The translations under genes and the position numbers were made by a program. This document shows positions 17,374 through 25,443 of a DNA stretch of 64,000 nucleotides, piece after piece. Within the stretch, counting starts at the first letter, position 1, and every line of letters starts with the position of its first letter. Origin of the DNA: Pseudomonas sp. S31 (GTDB taxonomy: Bacteria > Pseudomonadota > Gammaproteobacteria > Pseudomonadales > Pseudomonadaceae); NCBI RefSeq assembly GCF_016648105.1, contig NZ_JACVVE010000031.1, positions 1 through 64,000 of the forward strand. Direction: 5' to 3'. A model generated the notes under the pieces. The model ran no database searches and had not been told where the DNA came from. It saw only the letters and a program-made list of their open reading frames with translations.

Positions 17374-17507
17374 TACTTCCTCACTATCGCGACTGCCATC
17401 CCGCCTTGGCGGGTCTTGCAATCAGCTTCTTCGATCCATCGTCGGGCAACAATAGACACATGGGGAATTCAGAATTTCGCAAATGAACGGGGGAGGGCAG
17501 CAGTGTT

Positions 17508-18395
17508 TCAGGTAACGCCCGGGTGGTTGCGCAGGTGTTCGACCAGCATGTCTACGAACGCCTTCACTTTCGGTGAGCGGTGGTGCCGCTCTCGATGCAC
17601 GATATGGATAGGCCAGGCGTCTTCCTCATGATCGGACAACACTATCGCCAAGCGGCCGGCGGCGATCTGTTCGATGACTTGATAGAGGTGGAAGCGGGCG
17701 ATGCCAATGCCCGATTCGGCCGCCGCAGCGGCAACATCGTTGCTGGTGGCGACGAAGCGCGGCTTCAGCCGCACATCCGCCGAGTCGAATCGCCAGTCCA
17801 CCCGAGGTGCGGCACTACTGGCGGCGATGACTGCGTGCTGCTTGAGCTCGCCGGGGTGTCTGGGTGTGCCGTGCTGCTGCAGATACGCCGGAGACGCGCA
17901 GAGTACTTTGCGTACCGATCCGATGCGAATGGCCTTGAGACCTGAATCAGGCAGATGCCCGATGCGCACGGCGACATCGATGCCTTCGTCCATCAAGTTG
18001 ACCAGACGGTCCTGGAAGAAAGCCGAAACGTCGACCTGCGGGTACTGTTTCATGTAGGCCAGGATGCACGGCAGCACCAGGGCCTTGCCGAACAAGGTTG
18101 GCGCGGTGACAGACAGACTGCCCGATGGGCTGGTACCGAGGTTGGCGGCGTCATCGTTCACCTGGCGGACCTGCTCCAGGATCGGACGACAGTTTTCCAG
18201 ATACTGTTGGCCAGCCTCGGTCAGGCGAATATTGCGCGTGGTGCGCTCGATCAGTTGAACGCCCAGTTGCAACTCGAGCGCGGTGATTGCCCGGGTGACT
18301 GCTGCTGGGGAGATATCCAGATGCCGGGCCGCGCCAGCGAAACTACCCTGATCGCCGATAGCCACGAAGACTTGCATCAGGTGGAACTGGTCCAT
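17508..18395 (-). CDS. LysR-family transcriptional regulator
   Basis: A 295-residue LysR protein: N-terminal winged HTH (GSFAGAARHLDISPAAVTRAITALE) and a C-terminal periplasmic-binding-like effector domain. AAGGA lies 6 bases before the start. It is divergent from the nitroreductase gene (145-base gap), the usual layout for a LysR regulator and its target. The SDR gene downstream may be a second target. Confidence 0.92.
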   Translation of the reverse strand: MDQFHLMQVFVAIGDQGSFAGAARHLDISPAAVTRAITALELQLGVQLIERTTRNIRLTEAGQQYLENCRPILEQVRQVNDDAANLGTSPSGSLSVTAPTLFGKALVLPCILAYMKQYPQVDVSAFFQDRLVNLMDEGIDVAVRIGHLPDSGLKAIRIGSVRKVLCASPAYLQQHGTPRHPGELKQHAVIAASSAAPRVDWRFDSADVRLKPRFVATSNDVAAAAAESGIGIARFHLYQVIEQIAAGRLAIVLSDHEEDAWPIHIVHRERHHRSPKVKAFVDMLVEHLRNHPGVT

Positions 18396-18540
18396 GCGCT
18401 GTCCTTGTGTGATGCATTTGCGAACCGATCAATAATGCTCGTCCAGAACGGTTTCGCCGGCATTGTAGATGAAACATTTCAGGCTAGGTGTGTCTTGCTG
18501 GATTCGATTTGGTAGCCTCGTTTTCTTTTGGAGACTGCCC

Positions 18541-19362
18541 ATGACCGCTGAAGCCCAGTCGAAACTCACCGCGCGCTACGGCGCGCCAGACGTTTCGCCA
18601 TTCGATCAATGGAACGCCACCCTCGACCAGTTGCTCGACCATCGCAGCGTGCGAGCCTTCACTGACCAGCCTTTGCCGGAAGGCACGATCGAAACCTTGA
18701 TCGCAGCCGCACAGTCCGCCTCCACGTCGTCGAACCTGCAGGTGTGGAGCGTGGTCGCGGTTCAGGACAGTGAGCGCAAGAATCGTCTTTCGGCCCTGGC
18801 CGGCAACCAGGCCTACATTCGCCAGGCGCCGCTGTTTTTCGTCTGGCTTGCCGACCTGTCGCGGGTAGAGCGAATTGCCGGGCAGCAGGATGTCGAGCTG
18901 GAGGCGTTGCCGTACCTGGAAAGCCTGCTGCTGGGTACCATCGATGCGGCCCTGGCTGCGCAGAATGCCGTGGTCGCGTTGGAGTCTCTGGGGCTTGGCA
19001 GTGTGTATATCGGCGCTATTCGCAACGATATCGAAGGCGTTGCCCAGGAGCTGCAGTTGCCTGCCCAGGTGTATCCGGTGTTCGGTTTGTGCGTGGGGTA
19101 CCCATCGGCGGATCGGCCGGCAAAGGTGAAACCGAGGCTGCCGCAGCAGGCGGTGCTGCATCACGAAACCTACTCAGCCAGCGGCGAGCAGGACGTGATA
19201 GCGGCGTACGACGAGCGCCTGGGTGCGTTTTATCAGCGCGAAGGGCTCAAAGCCTCTGGGTGGTCTGAACAGGTGATCAACCGGTTGCGCAGCGTTTCGA
19301 ATTTGCATGGGCGCGAGGCGTTGGTTGAAGAACTGAACCGGATGGGGTTTGGGTTGCGTTGA
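18541..19362 (+). CDS. NfsA-type FMN oxygen-insensitive nitroreductase
   Basis: A 273-residue flavoprotein of the nitroreductase family. The N-terminal DHRSVRAFTDQPLPEGTIE and SAQSASTSSNLQVWSVVAV-like segment form the FMN-binding core, and GLGSVYIGAIRNDIE resembles NfsA/Frp proteins. The ATG at 18541 has GGAG upstream. It probably reduces nitroaromatics or quinones with NADPH. It is divergent from the LysR gene, its probable regulator. Confidence 0.87.
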   Translation: MTAEAQSKLTARYGAPDVSPFDQWNATLDQLLDHRSVRAFTDQPLPEGTIETLIAAAQSASTSSNLQVWSVVAVQDSERKNRLSALAGNQAYIRQAPLFFVWLADLSRVERIAGQQDVELEALPYLESLLLGTIDAALAAQNAVVALESLGLGSVYIGAIRNDIEGVAQELQLPAQVYPVFGLCVGYPSADRPAKVKPRLPQQAVLHHETYSASGEQDVIAAYDERLGAFYQREGLKASGWSEQVINRLRSVSNLHGREALVEELNRMGFGLR

Positions 19363-19390
19363 ACGTCGAATCCGTCGAGCGCTGAAACAG

Positions 19391-20284
19391 CTAGGTTGCC
19401 GGCAGGCAGGCAACTTGAGCGGTGCCGGTGAGCCATTCCCACACAATGCGTGCTGCGTCACTCAAAGCAAGATGCTTGGAAGCCACGAGGTAGTAGCCTT
19501 TCCCGGTTTTCAAGCATTGTGGAAACGCTTGGATCAAGCGTCCGGCCTGCACATCGTCTTCGACGAGCCAGGGACTTGTCAGTACCAACCCTTGGCCCCG
19601 TCGCGCGGCGTCGATAGCAACCTCGGACTGGTCGAAGCGCAAGGGGCGGCTCATGCCGTCAAATGATAATCCCGCAAGGGCAAGCCAGCGTGACCAGTGA
19701 GCATGGGATGTGGTGTAGAGCAACGTGGCGCCGATGATGTCCACTGGAGCACGTAAGCCGCACTGCTTTTGGTAACCCGCAGAGCAGTACACCCTCGCTT
19801 CATCCTTCAACAGCAAGTGAGAGTGGATGCCCTCATCCTGCCCATCAAAATGCCGTACCCCCATGTCGTACTCCCCACTATCCAGGTCAACCTTCGAGCT
19901 AGAGGCGTTGAGATGGATGCTGAGATCGGGGTGTCGGGAGACGAATTCGGGCATGCGTCTCGCAAACCACGAGCTCGCGAGGGCAGGAGGCAGACTGATA
20001 CGCACCTCCCGTGTCCGCCTTCCCATCACTACTGAGTTGGCTTCTTCGATTTGCTGAAGTGCCGGCTTTACTTGTTCCCAGTAACGGATTGCGTGTTGCG
20101 TTGGCTCAAGCTTTCGGATGTGACGGATGAACAACTGCACACCCAGCCAAGCTTCGAGCTTGCGTACCTGCTGGCCCACTGCGCCGGGGGTGACGAATAG
20201 CTTTTCTGCAGCCGTGGTCGTGCTACCAGATCTCATTACAGCATCGAAATACGCTATCGCTTTGAGTGGGGTATCAGCTCGCAT
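19391..20284 (-). CDS. LysR-family (GcvA-like) transcriptional regulator
   Basis: A 297-residue regulator from the ATG at 20284 (MRADTPLKAIAYFDAVMRSG); a second ATG at 20305 is possible but has no ribosome site, whereas AAGGAG lies 12 bases before 20284. The N-terminal HTH is STTTAAEKLFVTPGAVGQQVRKLE, typical of the GcvA branch. It is divergent from the quinone reductase gene, its likely target. Its base composition and codon use look less GC-rich than the surroundings. Confidence 0.88.
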   Translation of the reverse strand: MRADTPLKAIAYFDAVMRSGSTTTAAEKLFVTPGAVGQQVRKLEAWLGVQLFIRHIRKLEPTQHAIRYWEQVKPALQQIEEANSVVMGRRTREVRISLPPALASSWFARRMPEFVSRHPDLSIHLNASSSKVDLDSGEYDMGVRHFDGQDEGIHSHLLLKDEARVYCSAGYQKQCGLRAPVDIIGATLLYTTSHAHWSRWLALAGLSFDGMSRPLRFDQSEVAIDAARRGQGLVLTSPWLVEDDVQAGRLIQAFPQCLKTGKGYYLVASKHLALSDAARIVWEWLTGTAQVACLPAT

Positions 20285-20350
20285 GGCGCAGTTTTTCTCC
20301 TTCATGACGTGAAAACATATGATTTGTAACGCCTGGGCAGGGCCAAGACA

Positions 20351-20370
20351 ATCGAAACATCGGTTCGAGA
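20351..20370. promoter_or_regulatory. Possible LysR operator between the LysR and quinone reductase genes
   Basis: An inverted repeat TCGAA-N7-TTCGA at 20352-20368 lies between the divergent starts at 20284 and 20396. Its size and place suit a LysR recognition site. It is only a sequence-symmetry argument. Confidence 0.4.
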
Positions 20371-20395
20371 TAAAAACTGCAAGGGAGAAAACTCA

Positions 20396-21193
20396 ATGAA
20401 CGTCCTGATCGTCCATGCTCACCCCGAGGCCACATCATTCAACGGCGCGCTAACAGCGTTGGCGCTGCGAACATTGCAAGATCGAGGACACCATGTTCAG
20501 ATCAGCGATCTCTACGCGATGAAGTGGAAAGCAACCCTTGATCCTGATGACTTCGCGCAACGTGCTGATACCTCGCGCTTCGAGCCCTCACAAGAACAAG
20601 AGCATGCCCAGTATCACCACTCCGTAAGCCCTGATGTCAGAGCGGAACAGGAAAAGGTCCAATGGGCTGACTTGGTGATCCTTCAGTTCCCTGTATGGTG
20701 GTTCTCGATGCCGGCCATTCTCAAAGGCTGGGTAGATCGCGTTCTGAGTCGGGGGTTCGCCTATTCCTCCGGACACAAATACGACACGGGTCACCTCAAG
20801 GGGAAACGCGCAATGTTGAGCGTGACCACCGGTACCGCTAGCACTCTGTACGAGCCCAACGGCGTCGACGGCGACCTCCATCACATCCTCTGGCCAATTC
20901 ACAATGGCACGCTCGCTTATACCGGCTTCACCGTGCTGCCCCCGATTGCTTCGTGGATGCCGGCGCAGGTGGATGAAGCAATGCGAAAGCAATATCTGGC
21001 TGATTACGCCGAGCGCCTGGCCCACCTTGAAGAGCTGGAACCATTGTTCTTCCATCCGCGCCAGGACTACGACGATCATCAGCAGCTGAAACCCGGCGTG
21101 ATCGCTCGCTCTGGCGTGCAATGGAATCCTCGCGCTGGCCAAACCTTCGAACAATCTGCAGCTGCATTCGCCGACAATGACGGCCGCCTCTGA
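20396..21193 (+). CDS. NAD(P)H quinone oxidoreductase, flavodoxin-like fold
   Basis: A 265-residue protein of the Flavodoxin_2 (NQO1/MdaB/KefF-like) family: MNVLIVHAHPEATSFNGAL, and the FMN contact segment FPVWWFSMPAILKGWVDRV. It would carry out two-electron reduction of quinones or related electrophiles. GGGAG precedes the ATG. A DUF1330 gene follows 33 bases later. The divergent LysR gene is the probable controller. Confidence 0.9.
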   Translation: MNVLIVHAHPEATSFNGALTALALRTLQDRGHHVQISDLYAMKWKATLDPDDFAQRADTSRFEPSQEQEHAQYHHSVSPDVRAEQEKVQWADLVILQFPVWWFSMPAILKGWVDRVLSRGFAYSSGHKYDTGHLKGKRAMLSVTTGTASTLYEPNGVDGDLHHILWPIHNGTLAYTGFTVLPPIASWMPAQVDEAMRKQYLADYAERLAHLEELEPLFFHPRQDYDDHQQLKPGVIARSGVQWNPRAGQTFEQSAAAFADNDGRL

Positions 21194-21226
21194 AGCTCCG
21201 GTCGATCACCACAAAGGAAAAAATGA

Positions 21227-21514
21227 ATGAAGGGCTATTGGATAATATTCTGCGGCGAAATCACCGACCAAGAAGCACAAGCGGAATACGCACGCCTGTG
21301 GGCGCCGATTGGGCAGAAATATGATGCGAAAATCAAGGTGCTGGATAGCGGCGCGATGGTCGAAGCGCTGGACACCAAACGTGTGCTAATCGTCGAATTC
21401 GCTAGTTTGGAACAGGCCAGGACCTGTTACAACGATCCCGCATATACCGCAGCCAAGGTATTTGCTACCCAGGCCGCCCGGCGTGAGGTCATTATTATCG
21501 AAGGGGATCTTTAG
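21227..21514 (+). CDS. DUF1330 family small protein
   Basis: A 95-residue single-domain protein, MKGYWIIFCGEITDQEAQAEYARLW ... RREVIIIEGDL, with the dimeric ferredoxin-like pattern of DUF1330. The function is unknown. It closely follows the quinone reductase, and such pairs suggest a shared response to an electrophile or aromatic compound. An AAGGAAAAA stretch lies upstream of the ATG. Confidence 0.85.
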   Translation: MKGYWIIFCGEITDQEAQAEYARLWAPIGQKYDAKIKVLDSGAMVEALDTKRVLIVEFASLEQARTCYNDPAYTAAKVFATQAARREVIIIEGDL

Positions 21515-21554
21515 TTCGATCCAGAAGGAGAGCGCCATGCCACTGACTGGTAGC

Positions 21555-21749
21555 TCACAGAGGGGCTGTCTGCGCCGAAGCCAGGCCTTCCAGAATCATT
21601 GCTTGAGTGGTCGCCGAAAGGCCGGGCCAGTACTTGAAGGCAACGAAGTATGCGATTCCACCTATCACATATATTGCAAGCGCACAGGCGGTTACGACAT
21701 AGCGTCCACTGTAGATGAACCCAGCTGTTTTCTTCAGAATTTCGGTCAT
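21555..21749 (-). CDS. Possible small membrane protein
   Basis: A 64-residue open frame beginning MTEILKKTAGFIYSGRYVV with one long hydrophobic stretch (VVTACALAIYVIGGIAYFVAF) and a polar tail. The amino-acid make-up is protein-like, but no Shine-Dalgarno precedes the ATG. I do not recognise it. It is convergent with the DUF1330 gene, in an AT-richer stretch. It could be a real single-pass protein or a gene remnant. Confidence 0.4.
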   Translation of the reverse strand: MTEILKKTAGFIYSGRYVVTACALAIYVIGGIAYFVAFKYWPGLSATTQAMILEGLASAQTAPL

Positions 21750-22095
21750 GAGGAGGGATGAACTCAGAAAATACGTCCACGAGCCGCTGGCTCGGGAGTC
21801 TACGGACGTGGGATTTTATCCACCTACGCAGCAATACCGCCAGAGGCATTCTGTCGCAGGCCAGTCGCTGGCAACGGTGCGCCTGCTTTGTTTCCGAGCA
21901 AGCCTGCAGATGATGAGCAGGGTCGGGCAAAAAGAAGTACGGCATGGGCTCCATGTCGAAACCACGCACCCAATACAAGATTTAACATAATATGCATTAT
22001 GCGCAGATTCGTATTTCCCATACGAGCGACACCCAGGGTACATTTCAATCTTGGAAACCCCCTCATGGACTTTCAGCCTCTAAAGCCGACCCAGG
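21750..22095. other. AT-richer stretch without a supported gene
   Basis: 346 bases before the methyltransferase gene. Short open frames here have poor codon statistics and no ribosome sites. The segment around 21985-22015 (TTTAACATAATATGCATTAT) is unusually AT-rich and could hold the promoter of the methyltransferase. I see no repeats or terminator. Confidence 0.4.
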
Positions 22096-22719
22096 ATGCC
22101 CCCATCCATGTCTCACCATCCATCCGCAGATCAGATCATCAGCCTCTATGATCGCCACGCCACCACTTGGAGCGATTTGCGCATCAACCATTTCGTCGAC
22201 CGCAAATGGATCGAGCGCTTCCGTTCGCTGCTACCGCCGTCTGCAATCGTCCTGGATCTCGGCTGCGGTTCTGGCCAACCCGTGGCGCGTTATCTGATCG
22301 ATGGCGGCGCGTCTGTTGTCGGTGTGGATTCGTCTGCGCAGATGCTCGCACTGTGCAGCATTCAATTTCCAACGCAGGAATGGATTCACGCAGACATGCG
22401 CAACCTGGCGCTCGATCGCCAATTCGCGGCCATTTTGGCCTGGAACAGCTTTTTCCATCTCAAGCCCGACGATCAACGCCAGATGTTCCCCATATTCCAG
22501 CGCCATGCCGCACCCGGTGCGTTGCTGATGTTCACCAGTGGGCCTTCCCATGGCGAAGCCCTGGGCGTGTTCGAGGGTGAAACGCTGTACCATGCGAGCC
22601 TCGATCCGCAGGAGTACACTGCGCAACTGACCGACCACGGCTTCGAGTTGCTGGAGCACATCGTGGAGGATCCGGAATGCGCTGGGCAGACGGTTTGGCT
22701 TGGACGCCGCCTACCCTGA
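22096..22719 (+). CDS. SAM-dependent class I methyltransferase
   Basis: A 207-residue protein; a start at 22096 or four codons later (MSHHPSADQIISLYDRHA) is equally possible. Motif I is VLDLGCGSGQPVARYL, followed by VVGVDSSAQMLALC; motif IV is AILAWNSFFHL. The compact size suggests a small-molecule or antibiotic-type methyltransferase. It is not in an obvious operon. The substrate is unknown. Confidence 0.85.
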   Translation: MPPSMSHHPSADQIISLYDRHATTWSDLRINHFVDRKWIERFRSLLPPSAIVLDLGCGSGQPVARYLIDGGASVVGVDSSAQMLALCSIQFPTQEWIHADMRNLALDRQFAAILAWNSFFHLKPDDQRQMFPIFQRHAAPGALLMFTSGPSHGEALGVFEGETLYHASLDPQEYTAQLTDHGFELLEHIVEDPECAGQTVWLGRRLP

Positions 22720-22735
22720 TTTATATGCGCTTAAA

Positions 22736-22773
22736 TTATAACTACGCTAAATAGTCATTTAGCGTAGTTATAA
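22736..22773. repeat. Perfect AT-rich 17-bp inverted repeat
   Basis: Arms TTATAACTACGCTAAAT (22736-22752) and ATTTAGCGTAGTTATAA (22757-22773) match exactly, with AGTC between. It lies 17 bases past the methyltransferase stop, between convergent genes. No clear T-run follows on either strand. It could be a bidirectional terminator, a dimeric-protein site or a mobile-element trace. The remaining bases to 22932 hold nothing I can support. Confidence 0.8.
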
Positions 22774-22932
22774 AAACCAGTCTCAGATTCTCTTAGATCC
22801 GCCCTGCCCGCCGATGTGTTGCCCCGTGGGCCGCTGGGCCGCGCTAGCGACCTGCCCCACTTCATACCCGCCATGGATGACTGTCTTTTCACTGCCGGCA
22901 GGGCCTGAATTGAATAGCTTGCCTAGAGGGCC

Positions 22933-23856
22933 TCAGAGCATGTGCCCGGCCCAGATCCCCTTGCCCACCAGCTCTGTCGCGATCTCGATGAACGTCTGGC
23001 CCACGTAACGAGTGGCCGGGCTCACATGCCGGTCGGCCGGTGATACCAGCACCAGCTTGCGCATGGGCGTGGGGTCGATCAACGGCGCGGCACACAAGCT
23101 GCCGGCTTCCAGCAGTGAGTAGATCGAGGCCAATGGCAGCGCGGTGAAGCCGAATCCGTTGCGCACCAGGTCGATCATCGCGCCGAACGAATCGGCCTCT
23201 ACGCTGGTGGCGATCTTGAAGCCACGTTCCAGCGCGCACTGGTCCATGATCTTGCGCAGGCCATGGCGCGGGCTCGGCAAGACCATCTGCTCCTGCGCAA
23301 GCGCCGCGAACGGCACCGCGGTGTCGCGGCCCAGCCCCGCCTCGGGCGGCCCGACCAGCATCAGGTTTTCCATCATCACCGGCTGGATGCGCAAGGTATG
23401 CAGCGGCTGCGGATCGTAGGAAATCGCCAGCTCCAGCTCGCCGCGCTGCAGCCAGTCCAGCAGGTAACCGCTGAACGCCGAGGAAAAACGGATCGACAGG
23501 TCGGGATGAGTGTCACGGATGCGCTTGACCAGCGGCACGGTGACGATCTCGGCGATGGTCGGCGTGGTGCCGATCACCACCATGCCGCGAAAGGCGGCGC
23601 GGCCACCGGCCACCGAGGTACGGATGGACTCGAGCTCGTCCATGATCCGGGTGGCATGCTCCAGCACCTCCAACCCGGCCTCGGTGATCTCCATGCCGCG
23701 CCCGTGCCGTTCGAACAGGTAGACCCCCAGTTCCTTTTCCAGTTGGCGAATCTGCCGGCTCAATGCCGGCTGCGCCACATGCAGGCGGTCGGAGGCCTTG
23801 CTCAGGCTGCCGAGCTCGGCCACGTGGATGAGGGTTTTGAGTTGCACTACGTCCAT
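22933..23856 (-). CDS. LysR-family transcriptional regulator of the acyl-CoA dehydrogenase operon
   Basis: A 307-residue LysR protein with start MDVVQLKTLIHVAELGSLSK at 23856; the frame is open 23 codons further upstream without family similarity. HTH: SLSKASDRLHVAQPALSRQIRQLE. The C-terminal effector domain follows after about residue 90. It resembles the Nac/CysB-like branch that lies beside catabolic genes. It is divergent from the acyl-CoA dehydrogenase-EtfBA operon, its probable target. Confidence 0.9.
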   Translation of the reverse strand: MDVVQLKTLIHVAELGSLSKASDRLHVAQPALSRQIRQLEKELGVYLFERHGRGMEITEAGLEVLEHATRIMDELESIRTSVAGGRAAFRGMVVIGTTPTIAEIVTVPLVKRIRDTHPDLSIRFSSAFSGYLLDWLQRGELELAISYDPQPLHTLRIQPVMMENLMLVGPPEAGLGRDTAVPFAALAQEQMVLPSPRHGLRKIMDQCALERGFKIATSVEADSFGAMIDLVRNGFGFTALPLASIYSLLEAGSLCAAPLIDPTPMRKLVLVSPADRHVSPATRYVGQTFIEIATELVGKGIWAGHML

Positions 23857-24178
23857 CGATCGACCACTGCACATAACTGTAGAAAGAGCCAGACAGGCCC
23901 TTGGGGCAACGCGCAGTCTAAACATTGGCTATCCGGGCGGCTATAGATTTCAGGTATATCAGGTCGCGGTCACTCAAGCGGCTGCAAGGTCTTCAGCGGC
24001 GCCGCTCAGCCACGACTGCCAACGAGCTATAGCATTTGGGCATATCTCAAAGAAAAAAAAGGTAGTCGTCGTCGACCTCGACTGGCGCCATGCTGTGGCA
24101 AAACAAAAGCAGCACAGGGTGGGGTCGGTAGCCGACCCACGATGACGCTACAGGCCCTGCCCGCCCTGGAGATCGCAG
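23857..24178. promoter_or_regulatory. Divergent control region between LysR and acyl-CoA dehydrogenase
   Basis: 322 bases without a gene. An inverted repeat CTAT-N10-ATAG at 23929-23946 is a possible regulator site. An A-run (eight A) at about 24052-24060 lies further down. GGAG sits 7 bases before the ATG at 24179. I could not assign -35/-10 hexamers with confidence. Confidence 0.45.
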
Positions 24179-25342
24179 ATGACCGAGCACAACCAAGAAG
24201 AATTGAGCGCCATCCGTGAAGGCGTGCGCGCCCTATGTGGTGATTTCCCTGCCGAATACTGGCGCAAGATCGACGAAAAAAAAGGCTTCCCGGAAGCCTT
24301 CGTCAAGGCCATGACCGACGCCGGCTGGCTCTCGGCGATGATTCCCGAAGAATTCGGTGGCTCCGGCCTGGGCCTGGCCGAAGCCTCGGTGATCCTCGAA
24401 GAGGTGAACGCCTGCGGCGGCAACTCCGGCACCATCCACGGCCAGATGTACAACATGTTCACCCTGCTGCGTAACGGCAGCGAAGAACAGAAGCGTTACT
24501 ACCTGCCCAAGCTCGCCAGCGGCGAGTTGCGCCTGCAGTCGATGGGCGTCACCGAGCCCACCACCGGCACCGACACCACCAAGATCAAGACCACTGCCGT
24601 GCGCAAGGGCGACAAGTACGTGATCAACGGCCAGAAGGTGTGGATCTCCCGGGTCCAGCATTCCGACCTGATGATCCTGCTGGCCCGCACCACGCCACTG
24701 GCCGAGGTGAAGAAGAAGTCCGAGGGCATGTCGATCTTCCTGGTCGACCTGCACCAGGCCATCGGCAACGGCCTGACCGTGCAGCCGATCGCCAACATGG
24801 TCAACCACGAGACCAACGAACTGTTCTTCGACAACCTGGAAATCCCCGCCAGCAGCCTGATCGGCGAAGAAGGCAAAGGCTTCCGCTACATCCTCGACGG
24901 CCTCAATGCCGAGCGCACGCTGATCGCCGCCGAGTGCATCGGTGATGGCCGCTGGTTCGTCGAAAAGGCCAGCCAGTATGCCCGCGACCGCGTGGTGTTC
25001 GGTCGCCCGATCGGGCAGAACCAAGGCGTGCAATTCCCCATCGCCGAAGCGCACATCGAGATCGAGGCCGCCGACCTGATGCGCTGGCGCGCCTGTGAGG
25101 AATACGACAGCGGGCGCAACGCCGGCGCCGCCGCCAACATGGCCAAGTACCTGGCGGCCAAGGCCAGCTGGGAGGCGGCCAACGCCTGCCTGCAGACCCA
25201 CGGCGGCTTCGGCTTCGCCAATGAATACGACGTCGAGCGCAAGTTCCGCGAAACCCGCCTGTACCAGGTGGCGCCGATCTCCACCAACCTGATTCTCTCC
25301 TATGTCGCCGAGCACCTGCTGGAGCTGCCGCGCTCGTTCTGA
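24179..25342 (+). CDS. Acyl-CoA dehydrogenase
   Basis: A 387-residue flavoprotein of the acyl-CoA dehydrogenase superfamily: N-terminal helical domain, FAD-site segment MGVTEPTTGTDT and WISRVQHSDLMILLART, and a C-terminal domain with QTHGGFGFANEYDVERKFRETR. Where short-chain enzymes carry the catalytic Glu (in YEGT), this protein reads LYQVAPIST, so the base may be elsewhere. It heads an operon with EtfBA, its electron acceptor. The acyl substrate is unknown. A CoA-transferase remnant follows directly. Confidence 0.92.
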   Translation: MTEHNQEELSAIREGVRALCGDFPAEYWRKIDEKKGFPEAFVKAMTDAGWLSAMIPEEFGGSGLGLAEASVILEEVNACGGNSGTIHGQMYNMFTLLRNGSEEQKRYYLPKLASGELRLQSMGVTEPTTGTDTTKIKTTAVRKGDKYVINGQKVWISRVQHSDLMILLARTTPLAEVKKKSEGMSIFLVDLHQAIGNGLTVQPIANMVNHETNELFFDNLEIPASSLIGEEGKGFRYILDGLNAERTLIAAECIGDGRWFVEKASQYARDRVVFGRPIGQNQGVQFPIAEAHIEIEAADLMRWRACEEYDSGRNAGAAANMAKYLAAKASWEAANACLQTHGGFGFANEYDVERKFRETRLYQVAPISTNLILSYVAEHLLELPRSF

Positions 25343-25353
25343 GCGCGCTCTGA

Positions 25354-25443
25354 ACGGTTGGCGAACACAGCGAATCCATCCTGGCCGACTTGGGCCTGTC
25401 CAATGAACGAATCCAGCAACTGCGCACTTCGGGGGTCATATGA
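25354..25443 (+). pseudogene. C-terminal remnant of a CaiB/BaiF-type CoA-transferase
   Basis: After the acyl-CoA dehydrogenase stop, a frame opens (preceded by an in-frame stop at 25351-25353) that reads NVGEHSESILADLGLSNERI followed by QQLRTSGVI and stop. This matches the usual C-terminal pattern of family III CoA-transferases (GEHT.EIL.ELG...I..L...GVI). It has no start and is only about 29 codons. Its stop overlaps the EtfB start in ATGA, so the old coupling is preserved. I infer an internal deletion that removed almost all of a CoA-transferase gene once lying between the two. Confidence 0.75.

Noticed and set aside
21511..21978. 155-residue minus-strand frame
   Set aside because: Cys/Trp/Arg-rich composition, no ribosome site and no family; overlaps the better small membrane frame in another phase.
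22780..22932. Minus-strand frame continuing after the LysR stop (GPLGKLFNSGPAGSEKTVIHGG...)
   Set aside because: It is simply the same frame open for about 50 codons beyond the stop in GC-rich DNA; no start, no ribosome site and no family recognised.
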